Source: JABWBD01 sp040768665
Lineage (GTDB): Bacteria > Planctomycetota > Planctomycetia > Pirellulales > Thermoguttaceae
Direction of reading: 5' to 3'
Length of the DNA: 64,000 bases
Assembly (NCBI GenBank): GCA_040768665.1
Contig: JAXGMN010000007.1
Span: 124,001-188,000, forward strand
Position numbers and translations under genes: made by a program. Positions within the stretch are counted from its first letter, which is position 1. Each line of letters begins with the position of its first letter. This document shows, piece after piece, positions 17,269 to 27,287 of this stretch. The notes under the pieces were generated by a model that was not told the origin of the DNA, ran no database searches, and saw only the letters and a list, made by a program, of their open reading frames with translations.

Positions 17269-18828
17269 TTACCTCGCCACTTCCGTAAATCGCGTTTCTC
17301 GCAAGACCGTCACCTTGATCTCGCCGGGGTAGGTCAGCCGTTCTTCGAACGCTCGAACGATGTCCCGGCAGACCTTCGCGGCGGTTTCATCGGTTGTTTC
17401 CCGCGAGTTGACCATCACCCGCAGCTCCCGTCCGGCCTGGATGGCGAACGCCTGTTCCACGCCCGGCAGCTCGCAGGCGATGCCCTCGAGCTCCTCCATC
17501 CGTTTGATGTAGCGTTCCAGGGTCTCGCGTCGGGCGCCGGGGCGCGATGCACTGCACGCGTCGGCGGCGGCCACAATCACAGTATAAGGGTTTTCCACCT
17601 TCAAGTCATCGTGGTGGCCCGCCGCGGCGTGGACGACTTCCTTTCCCTCGCCATAGCGTTTCAGCAGGTCGGCACCGATCTTCGGATGCCCGCCCTCCGC
17701 CTCGTGGTCCGCAGCCTTGCCGATATCGTGCAAGAGCCCGCAGCGGCGTGCCAGATCGCTGTCCAGGGCCAACTCATCGGCGATCATCCCCGCGAGGAAC
17801 GCCACCTCGATCGAGTGGCGAAGAACGTTCTGGCTGTAGCTGGTACGGAACTGGAGCCTACCCAGCAGATGGATGATGCGCTCGTGCAGCCCATGCACGT
17901 CCGCCTCCTGGCAAGCGGCCTCTCCGAGCTTCTGGACGTGCCGATCCATTTCCTGCTGGGTGCTTGCGACGATCTCCTCGATCCGGGAAGGATGGATGCG
18001 CCCGTCGGCGATCAGCTTGTTCAGGGAAAGCCGAGCGACCTCGCGGCGAACCATGTCGAACGCGCTGACAATCACCACTCCGGGCGTGTCGTCGATAATC
18101 ACGTCGACGCCCGTCGCTTTTTCGAACGCCCGGATATTGCGGCCCTCGCGGCCGATGATCCGTCCCTTCATCTCGTCGCTGGGAATATCGATCGTGCTGG
18201 TGGTCGTCTCCGCAGTGTGGCTTGCAGCATAGCGTTGAAGGCAGGTCAAAAGCACCTCGCGAGCCCGCGATTCGGACGTCTCGGCGAGTTGCTTCTCGTA
18301 CCGCAAGATTACCGAGCCCATTTCCTGCTGGAGCTGTGTTTCCAGCATTTCCAGCAGGCGCCTGGTCGCATCTTCCTTGCTCAGACCGCTCAGTTCATGA
18401 AGCGTCTGCCGTTGCAGGTCCAAAAGCTTTGTCAACTCTTCCTTGCGACGGTTGCTCTCCTGGATTTTTTCGGTGAGCTTCCGTTGCGTGCTCTCCACGA
18501 TCTTCTCCTGCTTCAGGAGTTGCTCGCTCTGCTGCTCGAGAACGTCCTGCCGCTTGGAGAGCATTCGTTCCCGCTCATGAAGTTCTTCTCGAATTGCCCG
18601 AAGCTCTTTCTCCGCGTCGGCCTTCTGCTGCAGCGCCGACTCCTTGATCTCCAGCTCCGCCTCGCGGCGGCGGGCATCCATCTCCTGGCGGGCCCGCTCG
18701 ACGATCTGCTGGGCTTCGGTTTCCGCGTCCCGGCGCCGGAGATGGTCCAACAGCTTGACCAAGGCAAAAGTCGCGCCAGCAACAAAGATGCATAGCACGA
18801 TGACAAATACGATTTCTCCCTGGGTCAC
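17269..18828 (-). CDS. rny: Ribonuclease Y
   Basis: This is a membrane-anchored endoribonuclease that initiates mRNA decay. The start is taken as GTG at 18828, because GAGGA (18841-18837) sits 8 bases upstream and the resulting 519 residues match the usual length. The open frame runs on to 18882. The N-terminal TM segment (EIVFVIVLCIFVAGATFALV) is followed by a long charged coiled coil (about residues 30-180), a KH domain (SDEMKGRIIGREGRNIRAFE), and an HD domain with the catalytic LLHDIGKAADHE motif. All core motifs are present. Confidence 0.95.
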   Translation of the reverse strand: MTQGEIVFVIVLCIFVAGATFALVKLLDHLRRRDAETEAQQIVERARQEMDARRREAELEIKESALQQKADAEKELRAIREELHERERMLSKRQDVLEQQSEQLLKQEKIVESTQRKLTEKIQESNRRKEELTKLLDLQRQTLHELSGLSKEDATRRLLEMLETQLQQEMGSVILRYEKQLAETSESRAREVLLTCLQRYAASHTAETTTSTIDIPSDEMKGRIIGREGRNIRAFEKATGVDVIIDDTPGVVIVSAFDMVRREVARLSLNKLIADGRIHPSRIEEIVASTQQEMDRHVQKLGEAACQEADVHGLHERIIHLLGRLQFRTSYSQNVLRHSIEVAFLAGMIADELALDSDLARRCGLLHDIGKAADHEAEGGHPKIGADLLKRYGEGKEVVHAAAGHHDDLKVENPYTVIVAAADACSASRPGARRETLERYIKRMEELEGIACELPGVEQAFAIQAGRELRVMVNSRETTDETAAKVCRDIVRAFEERLTYPGEIKVTVLRETRFTEVAR

Positions 18829-19722
18829 GACAATGATCCTCGTTGATGCCCGTCGGTAGAGCGCCCGCGGGTGGTGCATCACCTGGAGCCGCCGAACGGC
18901 CTTCCAGCCGGCACACCCGCGCCCACGAGGTCAGAGGAGCAAGAGATTGATTCCGTGATGGCTGCCACCACGGCTACAGCCGGACGAGACTCACACGGAA
19001 CCGGATCAGTTCAAAACAGGAATACGGCCGCTTGATCCCCACACGCGTTCGACTACCTGCCATTGCCCACCGCCATGTGCAGCGGGGGGAAGCGTATGGG
19101 AACCGGGTGGACCACTGAACCTGTGCGACCAGGGGTAATCGTTCATCCAGCCAACCAGCGAAACGGTTCGGAGCAACCCGGCGCCGCTTGCCGCGGTCGA
19201 TACGTGAACTGGAACGGCAAATCCGCGAGCGGTTGTACTCGAACGGTTCAGCAAGAGTTCCAGCAAATACGTCAGTAGCACCAGGAGCAAATTCATCGCC
19301 GCAGAAGATTCCGGTCGTGGTCGGGGAAAAGTTGTTACCAATCGTCTTGCTGACTGATTCTTGTCCGCGTGCTGGCGTCCGGCGACGTTCTCTTGCGCCA
19401 CAGCCCTGCTGGGCCTCCCAGACACTCTCCAACGCGTTGTTTCTGTTTCAGTTGTCGTGCCGGCAACCCTGCCGTCGACGATTACCCCAGAATCGCATTA
19501 ACCATTATGGGTGGGTAGCCGTCGCGCAGCGGATCGGGTTTTCGCACGACACTAATATACTACCAGACGTACCGCAAACTGCAACCGCAGAACAAGACAA
19601 TGTGTCGCGAGCTAAGCCCAGTTGCACCTGCTGGTTACAGCGATTACTCTGACTGGGGCAAGGCGAGGGGCAGCCAACGCGGCCACTTGATCGTGACAGC
19701 GAGGAAAGACAAACAAGCAAAA
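18829..19722. other. Intergenic region between divergent rny and tilS
   Basis: This gap of about 890 bases separates the divergent starts of rny (minus) and tilS (plus). Frames of 70-150 codons exist on both strands but overlap each other and show no recognisable domains or ribosome-binding sites. No tmRNA, RNase P RNA or tRNA signature was seen. It presumably contains promoters for both genes. Confidence 0.4.
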
Positions 19723-20811
19723 ATGCAGTGGGACCCCCTAGAACACAAACTGGCCGCCTCCTGGCCTTCGGAACAGTGGAAAGACGTCACCGTGGTCGTC
19801 GCAGCATCCGGGGGCTTAGATAGTACCGCACTGGTGGTAGCGCTAAGCCATCTTAAAGGAGGGGGTGCGGGAAAACTCGTGGTCGCTCACTTCAATCACC
19901 GCCTTCGCGGTGATGAATCGGATCAGGACCAGCGGTTTGTCGAAAGTCTCTCCCGCCGGCTTGGGCTCCCGTTCGAGACCCAGTCGGCCGATACGGACCG
20001 GTTCGCCGTCTGTAGCGGCGATGGATTGGAGGGCGCGGCCCGTGCGGCTCGATATGCGTTTCTGGAGCGAACAGCGGGTTGTGTGGGCGCGAGATATATC
20101 GCGATCGCACACACTGCTGACGACCAGGCAGAGACGATCCTCCACCGAGTGCTTCGCGGAACGGGCATCGCCGGCCTGTCTGGAATGGCAAGGGTACGGC
20201 CTTTGGGGCCTGCGACTCTGATACGCCCTCTCCTGGTTTTCCGTCGCGAAGAGCTGGCTGCCTACCTCGCGCGCCTGGGCCAGCCGTACCGGGTCGACCA
20301 AACCAACCAGGTTCTCCGCTTCACCCGCAACCGGATTCGCCACGAGTTGTTGCCGCTACTCACCCGGCAGTACAACCCGATGGTCGCTGACGCTCTGCTG
20401 CGTCTTGGTACCCTGGCGGGCGAAGTCCAGACAATCATCGCTCGGTGGGTCGAGCAGTTTTACGTCGAAGCTGTACGCCAGCTCCCGGCCGGCAGTGTGC
20501 GAATCGACCCGCGTCCGCTGGCGCGGTCAGAGCCGTACTTGCTCCGCGAACTACTGATTGCCGTGTGGCGACGGCAGGGCTGGCCCGAGCAGGCGATGGG
20601 TTATCGCCAGTGGGACCTGCTGGCCGAAATGCTCCGCTCCGCCGGAGAGCAGGCCGCCCCGACACCGACCAAGCGAGTGTTTCCCGGAGCCGTGCTCGCC
20701 GAAGTTTGCAGCGCGGGCCTTCAATTGAGCTGCCCTTCCGGGGTGGGGAGTCTTTCTCCGCCATCGGCCGCGACCTCGTCTTCCGAAGCACCTTTCCGAG
20801 ATTCGACCTGA
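19723..20811 (+). CDS. tilS: tRNA(Ile)-lysidine synthase
   Basis: This enzyme ligates lysine to C34 of the CAU-anticodon isoleucine tRNA. The 362-residue product starts at the ATG before QWDPLEHKLA; GAGGAAAG lies about 14 bases upstream, and a longer frame to 19600 lacks conserved content. The PP-loop ATP-binding motif is SGGLDS (residues 29-34). Other family markers are HFNHRLRGDESDQDQ, GARYIAIAHTADDQAETILHR, and the RNRIRHELLPLL segment. The last 30 or so residues (SLSPPSAATSSSEAPF) are unlike a TilS C-terminal domain, so the 3' end may be frameshifted or degenerate. The catalytic half is intact. Confidence 0.93.
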   Translation: MQWDPLEHKLAASWPSEQWKDVTVVVAASGGLDSTALVVALSHLKGGGAGKLVVAHFNHRLRGDESDQDQRFVESLSRRLGLPFETQSADTDRFAVCSGDGLEGAARAARYAFLERTAGCVGARYIAIAHTADDQAETILHRVLRGTGIAGLSGMARVRPLGPATLIRPLLVFRREELAAYLARLGQPYRVDQTNQVLRFTRNRIRHELLPLLTRQYNPMVADALLRLGTLAGEVQTIIARWVEQFYVEAVRQLPAGSVRIDPRPLARSEPYLLRELLIAVWRRQGWPEQAMGYRQWDLLAEMLRSAGEQAAPTPTKRVFPGAVLAEVCSAGLQLSCPSGVGSLSPPSAATSSSEAPFRDST

Positions 20812-21239
20812 CGAGCTACTCGGCGAAGATGCCTGCGAAGTTCGGGAACTGACCGTCCGCAACCACAACCTGGATGCCCGGCAACACTACCTGCGGCCAG
20901 TTGGCAAGAGCGTCGAGGTGGCGGCGCAAGGGGATCGGAACGTTGCGAGCAAAGATGTGGCGGTCACGCAGTGCGATTTTCCAATTTCTCGATCCCCGGA
21001 CCACCCGGTATCTTGGGAGGGGCGAAAGATGAGGAAGGAGAGTTGACGGGCGAGCGAGACGGTGGGCGGGTGTGGCCACCAAGTCTGCAATTTCTCAGAA
21101 CGGAGGGCATTGGGTGGCCACGCGCTTCTGGGTGGTTGGATTGGATGATTTGCGGGCGACGCGAGGGTTTGCGAGGGACCCGGAGGGAGTCTCACTGTGA
21201 AAGCGCAGGCGGGCGCGAACTGCTTTGGGGCAAGAGCAG
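20812..21239. other. Intergenic region downstream of tilS
   Basis: No gene is recognised in these 428 bases. A short frame continuing on the plus strand past the tilS stop to about 21045 has no identifiable motif. The region ends at a palindromic repeat element adjoining glgX. Confidence 0.4.
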
Positions 21240-21363
21240 GTGACGGTTCACGGGGCGGAATAAAGGGGGACAGGTCCATGTTTTCGGTCAATGTTGTTGT
21301 CGCCAGAATGCGTCAACCGGCCGAAAAATGGACCAGTCCCCGACCGTGGGCGTGAACGGTTAC
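21240..21363. repeat. 124-bp palindromic element, copy A
   Basis: The left end is GTGACGGTTCACG and the right end is CGTGAACGGTTAC, imperfect terminal inverted repeats (two mismatches). An inner pair is GGGGACAGGTCCATG and its near-complement ATGGACCAGTCCCC. The same 124-bp element recurs at 27288-27411. It ends two bases before the glgX stop codon on the minus strand. Confidence 0.85.
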
Positions 21364-21365
21364 CC

Positions 21366-23598
21366 TCAGGCCGTCTGCTCTTCGCGGGCGAGCCGGAAGA
21401 TCGCCATCGAGCAGGGCTTGAGCTCGAAGGCATTTTCCGGTTTTAGCATCGCCTCCTCTGCCTCCGGATCGTTCGTATCCAGCAGCAGCGACCAGGACAT
21501 TTCCTCCTCGCTCAGCGGCATCGCAAAGGGAATCGTATGGCCGTGATCGGCGTTGAAGGCCAACAGGAGCGTGTCGCCGCCGATCTCCTCGCCATGCTCG
21601 TCGACGTCGATGCTGTCGCCAAACAGGATCACTCCCAGGCAGCGCACGAAACCGTTGCTCCAAGCCTCGTCGGTCATTTCGGTCCCGTCGGGATTGATCC
21701 AGGCGATGTCGGGCGCCCCGGCGCCGGCGATCGCCTGGCCGTGAAAGAACCGGCGGCGATGGAAGACCGCGTTCTCCTTATAGAGCTGAACGATTCTTCG
21801 GGTGAAATCGAGCAGCCCCTTTTGGCGTTCGCCGAGGTCCCAATCGAGCCAACTGAGCTCGTTGTCCTGGCAGTAGGTGTTGTTGTTGCCGTGCTGGGTG
21901 TTGCCGATCTCGTCGCCGGCCAAGAGCATCGGCACGCCCTGGGAGAAGAGGAGCGTCGCCAGGAAGTTCCGCTTCTTGCGGTCGCGGAGCCCGAGGATGT
22001 CGGGATCGTCGGTCGGCCCCTCCACGCCGCAGTTCCAGCTTATGTTGTCGTCTGCCCCGTCGCGGTTGCCCTCGCCGTTGGCCTCGTTGTGCTTGTGATC
22101 GTAGGAGACAAGGTCTTCCAGGGTGAACCCGTCGTGGCAGGTGACGAAGTTGACGCTTGCGTGCGGCCGCTTGCTGCTCCACTCGTACAGGTCGCTCGAT
22201 CCGCAGAACCGGGTGGCGAACTCGGCCACGTGCCCGCCGTCGCCCTTCCAGAAGTGGCGGACACAGTCGCGGTACTTGCCGTTCCACTCCGACCAGAGGG
22301 GCGGGAAATTACCGACCATGTATCCGCCGGCCCCCAGGTCCCACGGCTCGGCAATCAGCTTCACCTGCGAGATGATCGGGTCCTGGCGGATGATATCGAA
22401 GAACGCTCCCAGCTTGTTCACATCGTGCAATTCGCGGGCCAGCGTGCTGGCGAGGTCGAAACGGAAGCCGTCGACGTGCATTTCCGTGATCCAGTACCGC
22501 AGGCTGTCCATGATGAGCTGCAACACGAGTGGGTTGGTCATGTCGAACGTGTTGCCGCAGCCGGTGAAGTCCATATAGTAGCGGCGGTCCTCGGGCGAGA
22601 GCCGGTAGTAGGCGGCGTTGTCGATGCCGCGGAACGAGAGCGTCGGCCCCATCTGGTTGCCTTCGGCGGTGTGGTTGTAGACCACGTCGAGGATCACCTC
22701 GATGCCCGCCGCGTGGAGGTTGCGGACCATCGTCTTGAATTCCTGCACCGGGCCCAGGCCGTAGGCCGGCGAGTCGTAGGAAGGCTCCGGGAGCGAAAAA
22801 GCCGAGGGTGTTGTAGCCCCAGTAGTTCGAGAGGCCCTTTTCGACCAGGTGGCGATCGTTCAGGAAGTGATGCACGGGCAACAGCTCGACCGCCGTCACG
22901 CCCAACTCGGTCAGGTAGCGGATGGCCGGGTCGGACGCGAGCCCGGCATAGCTGCCACGCAGCCCTTCGGGGATCTCGGGATGGAGCATCGTAAACCCTC
23001 GCACGTGCATCTCGTAGATCAGCGTCCGGTGCATGGGCGTGCGGGGCGGCCGGTCGTCGCCCCAAGTAAAGGCCGGATCGATGACGGCGGCCAGCGGCGC
23101 AAACGGGGCGTTATCCCGCGGATCGAAAGAGACATCTGCCGCCGGGTCGCCGATCTGGTATCCGAAGAGGGAATCGTCCCAACGCACCACTCGGCCGATG
23201 TCTTTGGCATAGGGGTCCAGGAGGACCTTGTTCGGATTGAAACGGTGCCCGTGCTGCGGTTCATAGGGGCCGTGAACGCGATAGCCGTAGAGTTGTCCGG
23301 GCACGACGTCCGGAAGGTAGACATGCCAGACCTGCTCGGTCTGTTCGGGCAGCGCGATCCGCACGCTATCTCGCTTTGCGTCGGCCCCATCGAACAGGCA
23401 GAGTTCGACCTTCGCGGCATTCTCCGCATACAGGGCGAAGTTGACGCCCTTGCCGTCCCACGTCGCCCCCAGCGGATACGGCCGGCCGGGCCAGACGCGC
23501 CGGACACTCAGCGGAGTGCCGGTCCGCTGCTCCTGGGAGCGGACGCCCCGCTGACGTTTGCGAAATGGAACAGACCGTTCTCGGTGCGCGGTCGCCAT
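21366..23598 (-). pseudogene. glgX: Glycogen debranching enzyme GlgX, split by one-base frameshift
   Basis: The coding sequence is intact in two overlapping frames. The N-terminal part (from ATG 23598) contains the CBM48-like domain (YPLGATWDGKGVNFALYAEN) and the start of the GH13 barrel up to YWGYNTLGFFAP. The C-terminal part carries the remaining GH13 barrel, including GFRFDLAS (nucleophile Asp), LIAEPWD (acid/base Glu) and CHDGFTLEDLVSY. Removing one G from the GG at 22787-22788 joins the frames as FFAPEPSYDSPAYGLG and gives about 740 residues, the usual GlgX size. Every catalytic motif is preserved, so it is a very recent mutation or a sequencing error. It would debranch glycogen after phosphorylase action. 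Confidence 0.9.
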
Positions 23599-23774
23599 GG
23601 AAATTGCGTCCTTTTACAGGTGTTGACAACGGGATAACCACACCGGTCAGATGGCCCTCACTTTACCATTCGGCAGGCTGGGCGGCATCAGGGAAAGCCC
23701 GGCTGCTGAATAGAGAGATTCCCGTGTGCCGAAACAGGTTCTACGCCTGCACTTGCCATCGTGGGGCGAGCCGT

Positions 23775-24281
23775 TCACTTCCGGAGACAGCACTTTTTGT
23801 ATTTTTTCCCGCTGCCGCATGGACACGGGTCGTTGCGGCCGACGTTGCGGCGGGTTTCGCGAGCGGTCTGGCGCACGGCCGCTTCGACGGCTTGTGCCGC
23901 CTCCTTCTGCTCGATGTCTTTGATCACATGGGCGGTCTTCTTGCCGGTCAACTGCTCGAATGCCCAGAGCAGGCCGCGCATCGGATTATCCTTCGACTCC
24001 TCCAAGACGCGCAGCCGCTCGCTTTCCTCGGCTTGGTAGTCCCGCATCCACTGCTCGTATTCAGGAAACTCCCGTCCGAGCACTTCGCACATCTCGAGCA
24101 ACTCGTTTCGCAGGCCGCGGTCTTCCCGGTCGGCGAAGCCGTGTTCCAGCAGCCATTGCCTCGCCAGTTCGACGGCCGTGGGACTGAACTGGGTGAACAA
24201 GGTGCTTCGCAAACGGCGTGCAACGTCGTTATGCCAGTCTTGCTGGATCGTGCAGGCTTTCCCACCGGCTCTTGGCTGCAT
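23775..24281 (-). CDS. SEC-C motif protein
   Basis: This 168-residue protein ends with NDPCPCGSGKKYKKCC, the zinc-binding SEC-C motif of the SecA C-terminus found in many unrelated small proteins. The preceding region is helical and acidic (EESERLRVLEESKDNP). It lies 176 bases upstream, on the minus strand, of nothing it obviously pairs with; glgX starts at 23598 in the same direction. The start Met is the first in the frame; no strong ribosome-binding site was seen. Its function is unknown; the motif often mediates metal-dependent protein contacts. Confidence 0.8.
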   Translation of the reverse strand: MQPRAGGKACTIQQDWHNDVARRLRSTLFTQFSPTAVELARQWLLEHGFADREDRGLRNELLEMCEVLGREFPEYEQWMRDYQAEESERLRVLEESKDNPMRGLLWAFEQLTGKKTAHVIKDIEQKEAAQAVEAAVRQTARETRRNVGRNDPCPCGSGKKYKKCCLRK

Positions 24282-24665
24282 GCCGCCACCATTGCTCCAG
24301 CCATGCGGTGGCCGACTGGCTTTGCCAGGATGGCGAAGTGTCCCGAGGGGGCGTCTTCATCATCCGGAGGCGCAGGAGGCAAACCGGCATCACCACCACG
24401 ACTCAACGCCGAAGACTTTCGCCTGGCAGGCAGCCGCGGCGGCCGTTCACGACAGCCCCCTTTCTGCGCGGGGCATGATCAGGAATCGCCCGATACCAGA
24501 AGGGTGGTTTGCAGGATACATTGACTCACACCAGGACACTTGTCCGGCAGAAAAAGGGAAAAATGAACGACCCCGTCAGGACGGCGCGTGAACCGAGGGG
24601 TTCCGCATGCTTATTGGGGAAGAACTGCAGGAAGCGGCCTCGGCTAACCGTTCGCTGAAGTTGCG
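24282..24665. other. Intergenic region between divergent genes
   Basis: These 384 bases lie between the SEC-C gene (minus) and the PhoD-like gene (plus). No gene, repeat or terminator was recognised. Confidence 0.4.
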
Positions 24666-26210
24666 ATGGATAGGAGCGGTGCTCAGGTGGAATCCCTCGG
24701 CGACATGGTTGCCATCGGCGCTGTGACGTCCTGTTCCGTCCGCCTGTGGATGCGGTCGCGAGCACCGGGGCGGTTGCGAGCGTTGATTTGGCAGGTAGCT
24801 CCGGCCTCCGCGGCGCCCGCGGTCCAGGCGGAAATCGATTTGCCCGCAGCGACGGATTATACCGCGTCGGTCGGGCTCCCCGAAGCTGCTCCCGGCAGTG
24901 GCGGACTGCGACCGGCCACTGCATACCGTTTCCGCGTGGAACGTACGGCCGATGGCAGTGTCGTCGGTGAAGGCCGCTTCGAGACGGCGCCCGAACCGGC
25001 ATCGCCGCAGCGATTCGCCTTCGGCCTGATGAGTTGCAACCAGCCGTTTCGCGACGACGGAACGCTCGACCCGGTGTCGCTGGCCATGCTCCACGCGGCC
25101 GACGAGTGTCTTGATCGGCACAATGCAAAGTTCGTCATTACGGCCGGCGATCAGATGTACGCCGACTATCCGCCATCGCGATCTCTTCTTCGAGAAAGTT
25201 ACTTCCGCACCGTGGCGCCGCCGGGGCGGCAACGGCTCGCAGAGTGCTCGGCCGAGGAGATCCGCTCGCTCTATCAGCGTCGCTATCGCGAGTACTGGTC
25301 GGCCCGGTCCTGGCAGGCGATCCACGCGAGGTTCCCCACGTATCCGATGTGGGACGACCACGAGATCTTCGACAACTGGGGCTCCGACCCACAGCACGTT
25401 GAACCGGCTTGGAAACGTGTGCTGGCCGGGGCCCGCGAGGCGTATTTCGACTCCCAGGGCTCGCGGGTGTTCGCCCGCGGCGAGCAGTTGCCCGACGACT
25501 TCGACTACCCGATCCAGTACGGCGACGCGGACGTCTACGTGATGGACCTTCGCAGCAATCGAACCGCGGACGAAGCCGGTCGCGTCTACTCCGAAGCACA
25601 GGAGCAGCGGCTGCGTAGTTTTTTCGAACGGTGCGAGAGCAAGCGGGTCCGTTTCCTTGTTCTCAGCGTGCCGCCGATCCACCTGCCCGGTGGGCTGGCG
25701 GCAATCGTCGACCGGGTAACGCCCAACGGCGACGACCTTTCCGACCGCTGGTCGACCGGGCCGCATCTGGCCGACCGCAACCGCCTCCTGCACCTGATTC
25801 ACCACTACCAGCAACGGCGGCCGGAGTGCCCGATCATCGTCCTCAGCGGCGATATCCATATCGGCTGTGCCCAGGCGATCCGCTGGAAGGACCGGGCCCC
25901 GACTCTGTACCAGTTCGTTTCCAGCCCAATCGCCCATCGAACGTCGGCAATGGAGACGATCGCCTGCGAGGCGGCCGTGCGTCTGACGCGGTCCGTTGAT
26001 GCAGGCCACGGGCTTGTCGGACGGATCGAATTGCTTCGCGGCGTCGGCGAGGCAACCAGCAACCCCTACGGCAAGTTGAACCTGGGCATGGTCGAAGTCG
26101 ACACAACCGACGCGGCGCGGCCAGCCCGCGTGCGGTTTTATCTCTACGGCGAATCGGACGGCAAGCCCCGGTGTGTCTTTCGCACGCCGGAGTTGCCCGA
26201 AAAGGATTAG
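24666..26210 (+). CDS. PhoD-like metallophosphatase
   Basis: This 514-residue protein of the alkaline phosphatase D family has an N-terminal fibronectin-like domain (about residues 10-110) followed by a metallophosphoesterase domain. Metal-binding motifs are visible in order: MSCNQP, TAGDQMYAD, MWDDHEIFDNWG and LSGDIHIGCAQ. Members hydrolyse phosphomono- or diesters using Ca/Fe centres. No signal peptide or Tat motif is present, which is unusual for classic PhoD and suggests a cytoplasmic enzyme or a misplaced start. An alternative start is the Met 14 codons downstream. The stop codon lies inside a palindromic element. Confidence 0.88.
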   Translation: MDRSGAQVESLGDMVAIGAVTSCSVRLWMRSRAPGRLRALIWQVAPASAAPAVQAEIDLPAATDYTASVGLPEAAPGSGGLRPATAYRFRVERTADGSVVGEGRFETAPEPASPQRFAFGLMSCNQPFRDDGTLDPVSLAMLHAADECLDRHNAKFVITAGDQMYADYPPSRSLLRESYFRTVAPPGRQRLAECSAEEIRSLYQRRYREYWSARSWQAIHARFPTYPMWDDHEIFDNWGSDPQHVEPAWKRVLAGAREAYFDSQGSRVFARGEQLPDDFDYPIQYGDADVYVMDLRSNRTADEAGRVYSEAQEQRLRSFFERCESKRVRFLVLSVPPIHLPGGLAAIVDRVTPNGDDLSDRWSTGPHLADRNRLLHLIHHYQQRRPECPIIVLSGDIHIGCAQAIRWKDRAPTLYQFVSSPIAHRTSAMETIACEAAVRLTRSVDAGHGLVGRIELLRGVGEATSNPYGKLNLGMVEVDTTDAARPARVRFYLYGESDGKPRCVFRTPELPEKD

Positions 26211-26309
26211 AGCCTATCCCAAGACCTCGCGAGGAAAAGCGGACGGGCACATTTTGCTCCGACGACTCCGCAAAATGAGCCAGTCCCCGACGGTTTTGGG
26301 ATAGGCTCT
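26209..26309. repeat. Palindromic element abutting the PhoD-like stop codon
   Basis: The outer 14-bp arms AGAGCCTATCCCAA (26209-26222) and TTGGGATAGGCTCT (26296-26309) are exactly complementary. An inner pair GCACATTTTGC / GCAAAATGAGC is nearly complementary and is followed by CAGTCCCCG, the same core seen in the 124-bp elements at 21240 and 27288. The TAG stop of the phosphatase lies at the left tip. Confidence 0.85.
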
Positions 26310-26395
26310 TAATCATCTGGAAAAAGCACACTCAACGCGCGCCTGCGCCTGACGCGCATTCGCTGCCGAAAGCCGGTTCCTTCGCGGCTCTCAAC

Positions 26396-26422
26396 AAAAA
26401 GGGGCGCCCTTGCGGGTGCCCC
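26396..26422 (-). terminator. Rho-independent terminator of the small lipoprotein gene
   Basis: Read on the minus strand, GGGGCACCC (26422-26414), a GCAA loop and GGGCGCCCC (26409-26401) form a 9-bp GC-rich stem followed directly by TTTTT (26400-26396). It lies about 40 bases after the stop codon of the gene at 26461-26772. Confidence 0.85.
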
Positions 26423-26460
26423 GACCGCTGCGCAGGAAATTGTCGACACGAACTGCGCCG

Positions 26461-26772
26461 CTACGGCTGGCCGGCGCGCTCGGCCGCCTCCTCGTTCTCC
26501 TCCTGCCTGGCTTCCTGGAGTTCCTGCTTCTCCTCCTGAACGTTTTCAGATCCCTCCCTGGCCGTCTCTAGCACATCTTGCTGCTCTTCTTCGACCTCCT
26601 TCACTCCCTCGCGGGCTGATTCTTCGACATCCTGCCGCTCGTCGGCAATGTCTTCGGCGGCTTCCTGCCGAGCTTCTTGAACGTCCTCTCGCTCCTCCTC
26701 GACACTGTTCTGGCAGCCCGAGATCAATGTAAACAGCCCCAGCACCATCATCAGCAACGCAAATCGCGTCAT
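26461..26772 (-). CDS. Small coiled-coil lipoprotein
   Basis: This 103-residue protein starts at an ATG with AAGAGGAG about 8 bases upstream, which excludes a longer frame to 26802. The signal peptide ends in a lipobox LISGC with C20. The mature part is almost wholly Glu/Gln/Arg-rich with repeating E-x-x-Q-x-x-x-E-x-A blocks (EARQEAAEDIADERQDVEES), predicting a long single helix or coiled coil. It is likely anchored in the outer or cytoplasmic membrane facing the periplasm, perhaps a Lpp-like spacer. An intrinsic terminator follows at 26396-26422. Confidence 0.8.
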   Translation of the reverse strand: MTRFALLMMVLGLFTLISGCQNSVEEEREDVQEARQEAAEDIADERQDVEESAREGVKEVEEEQQDVLETAREGSENVQEEKQELQEARQEENEEAAERAGQP

Positions 26773-26894
26773 CGCAGCACTCCTCTTGTGGTTAGTGGGC
26801 ACTGCTCCGGGTCGCGCAAGTGACTCTTGCGTCGACCACCCGGACAGCGATGCCGTCCAGCTTTGCCCCGAAATGATTCCAAAGGTTCCTCAAC

Positions 26895-27050
26895 TCAGAA
26901 AATGACGATCAACAACAGGATGATCAGCAGGATGGCCAGCAGTCCACCGCTAGGCCCGTAGCCCCAGCTTCGGCTATGCGGCCACGCTGGTACCGCTCCC
27001 ATGACCAGCAAGAGAAGAATGATCAGCAGCACGATTTCAAGCATTCCCAT
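26895..27050 (-). CDS. DUF3309-family small membrane peptide
   Basis: This 51-residue protein has two hydrophobic segments (residues 3-17 and 36-51) flanking the signature VPAWPHSRSWGYGPSGG, typical of DUF3309 peptides. The start ATG (27050) has GGGAG about 8 bases upstream; a longer frame to 27299 enters a repeat element and is rejected. The function of the family is unknown. It lies 122 bases upstream of the coiled-coil lipoprotein start in the same direction. Confidence 0.82.
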   Translation of the reverse strand: MGMLEIVLLIILLLLVMGAVPAWPHSRSWGYGPSGGLLAILLIILLLIVIF

Positions 27051-27287
27051 GATGAACTCCCAAAGACTGCGCTTGTAACACGCCATTTGGACTGCGGCTT
27101 GTTCGAGGAGCAATTCGCGTGCCGCGTCGTGAGCGAGCAAGCCGCAGGCTATTTTGAGACGGGAATCCGAATTTCCCTTACCGTTTGTAGACAATCTGTC
27201 GCGAATTGCGGGCCGTATTGACATGGTGCCGCACCACCACGCCCGAGCAGGTTGGCATCCCTGGGGCTCCACAAGGAACAAGGAACG

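Noticed and set aside
17611..18795. A 394-codon plus-strand frame opposite RNase Y
   Set aside because: RNase Y on the minus strand is unambiguous (KH and HD motifs); the plus frame is Leu/Ala-rich without motifs.
19188..19652. A 154-codon plus frame and an overlapping 152-codon minus frame between rny and tilS
   Set aside because: They overlap each other, lack ribosome-binding sites, and show no recognisable sequence.
19701..19710. GAGGAAAG sequence recalling an RNase P RNA core motif
   Set aside because: The expected continuation (GTCCGGGCTC) is absent and the position fits a ribosome-binding site for tilS.
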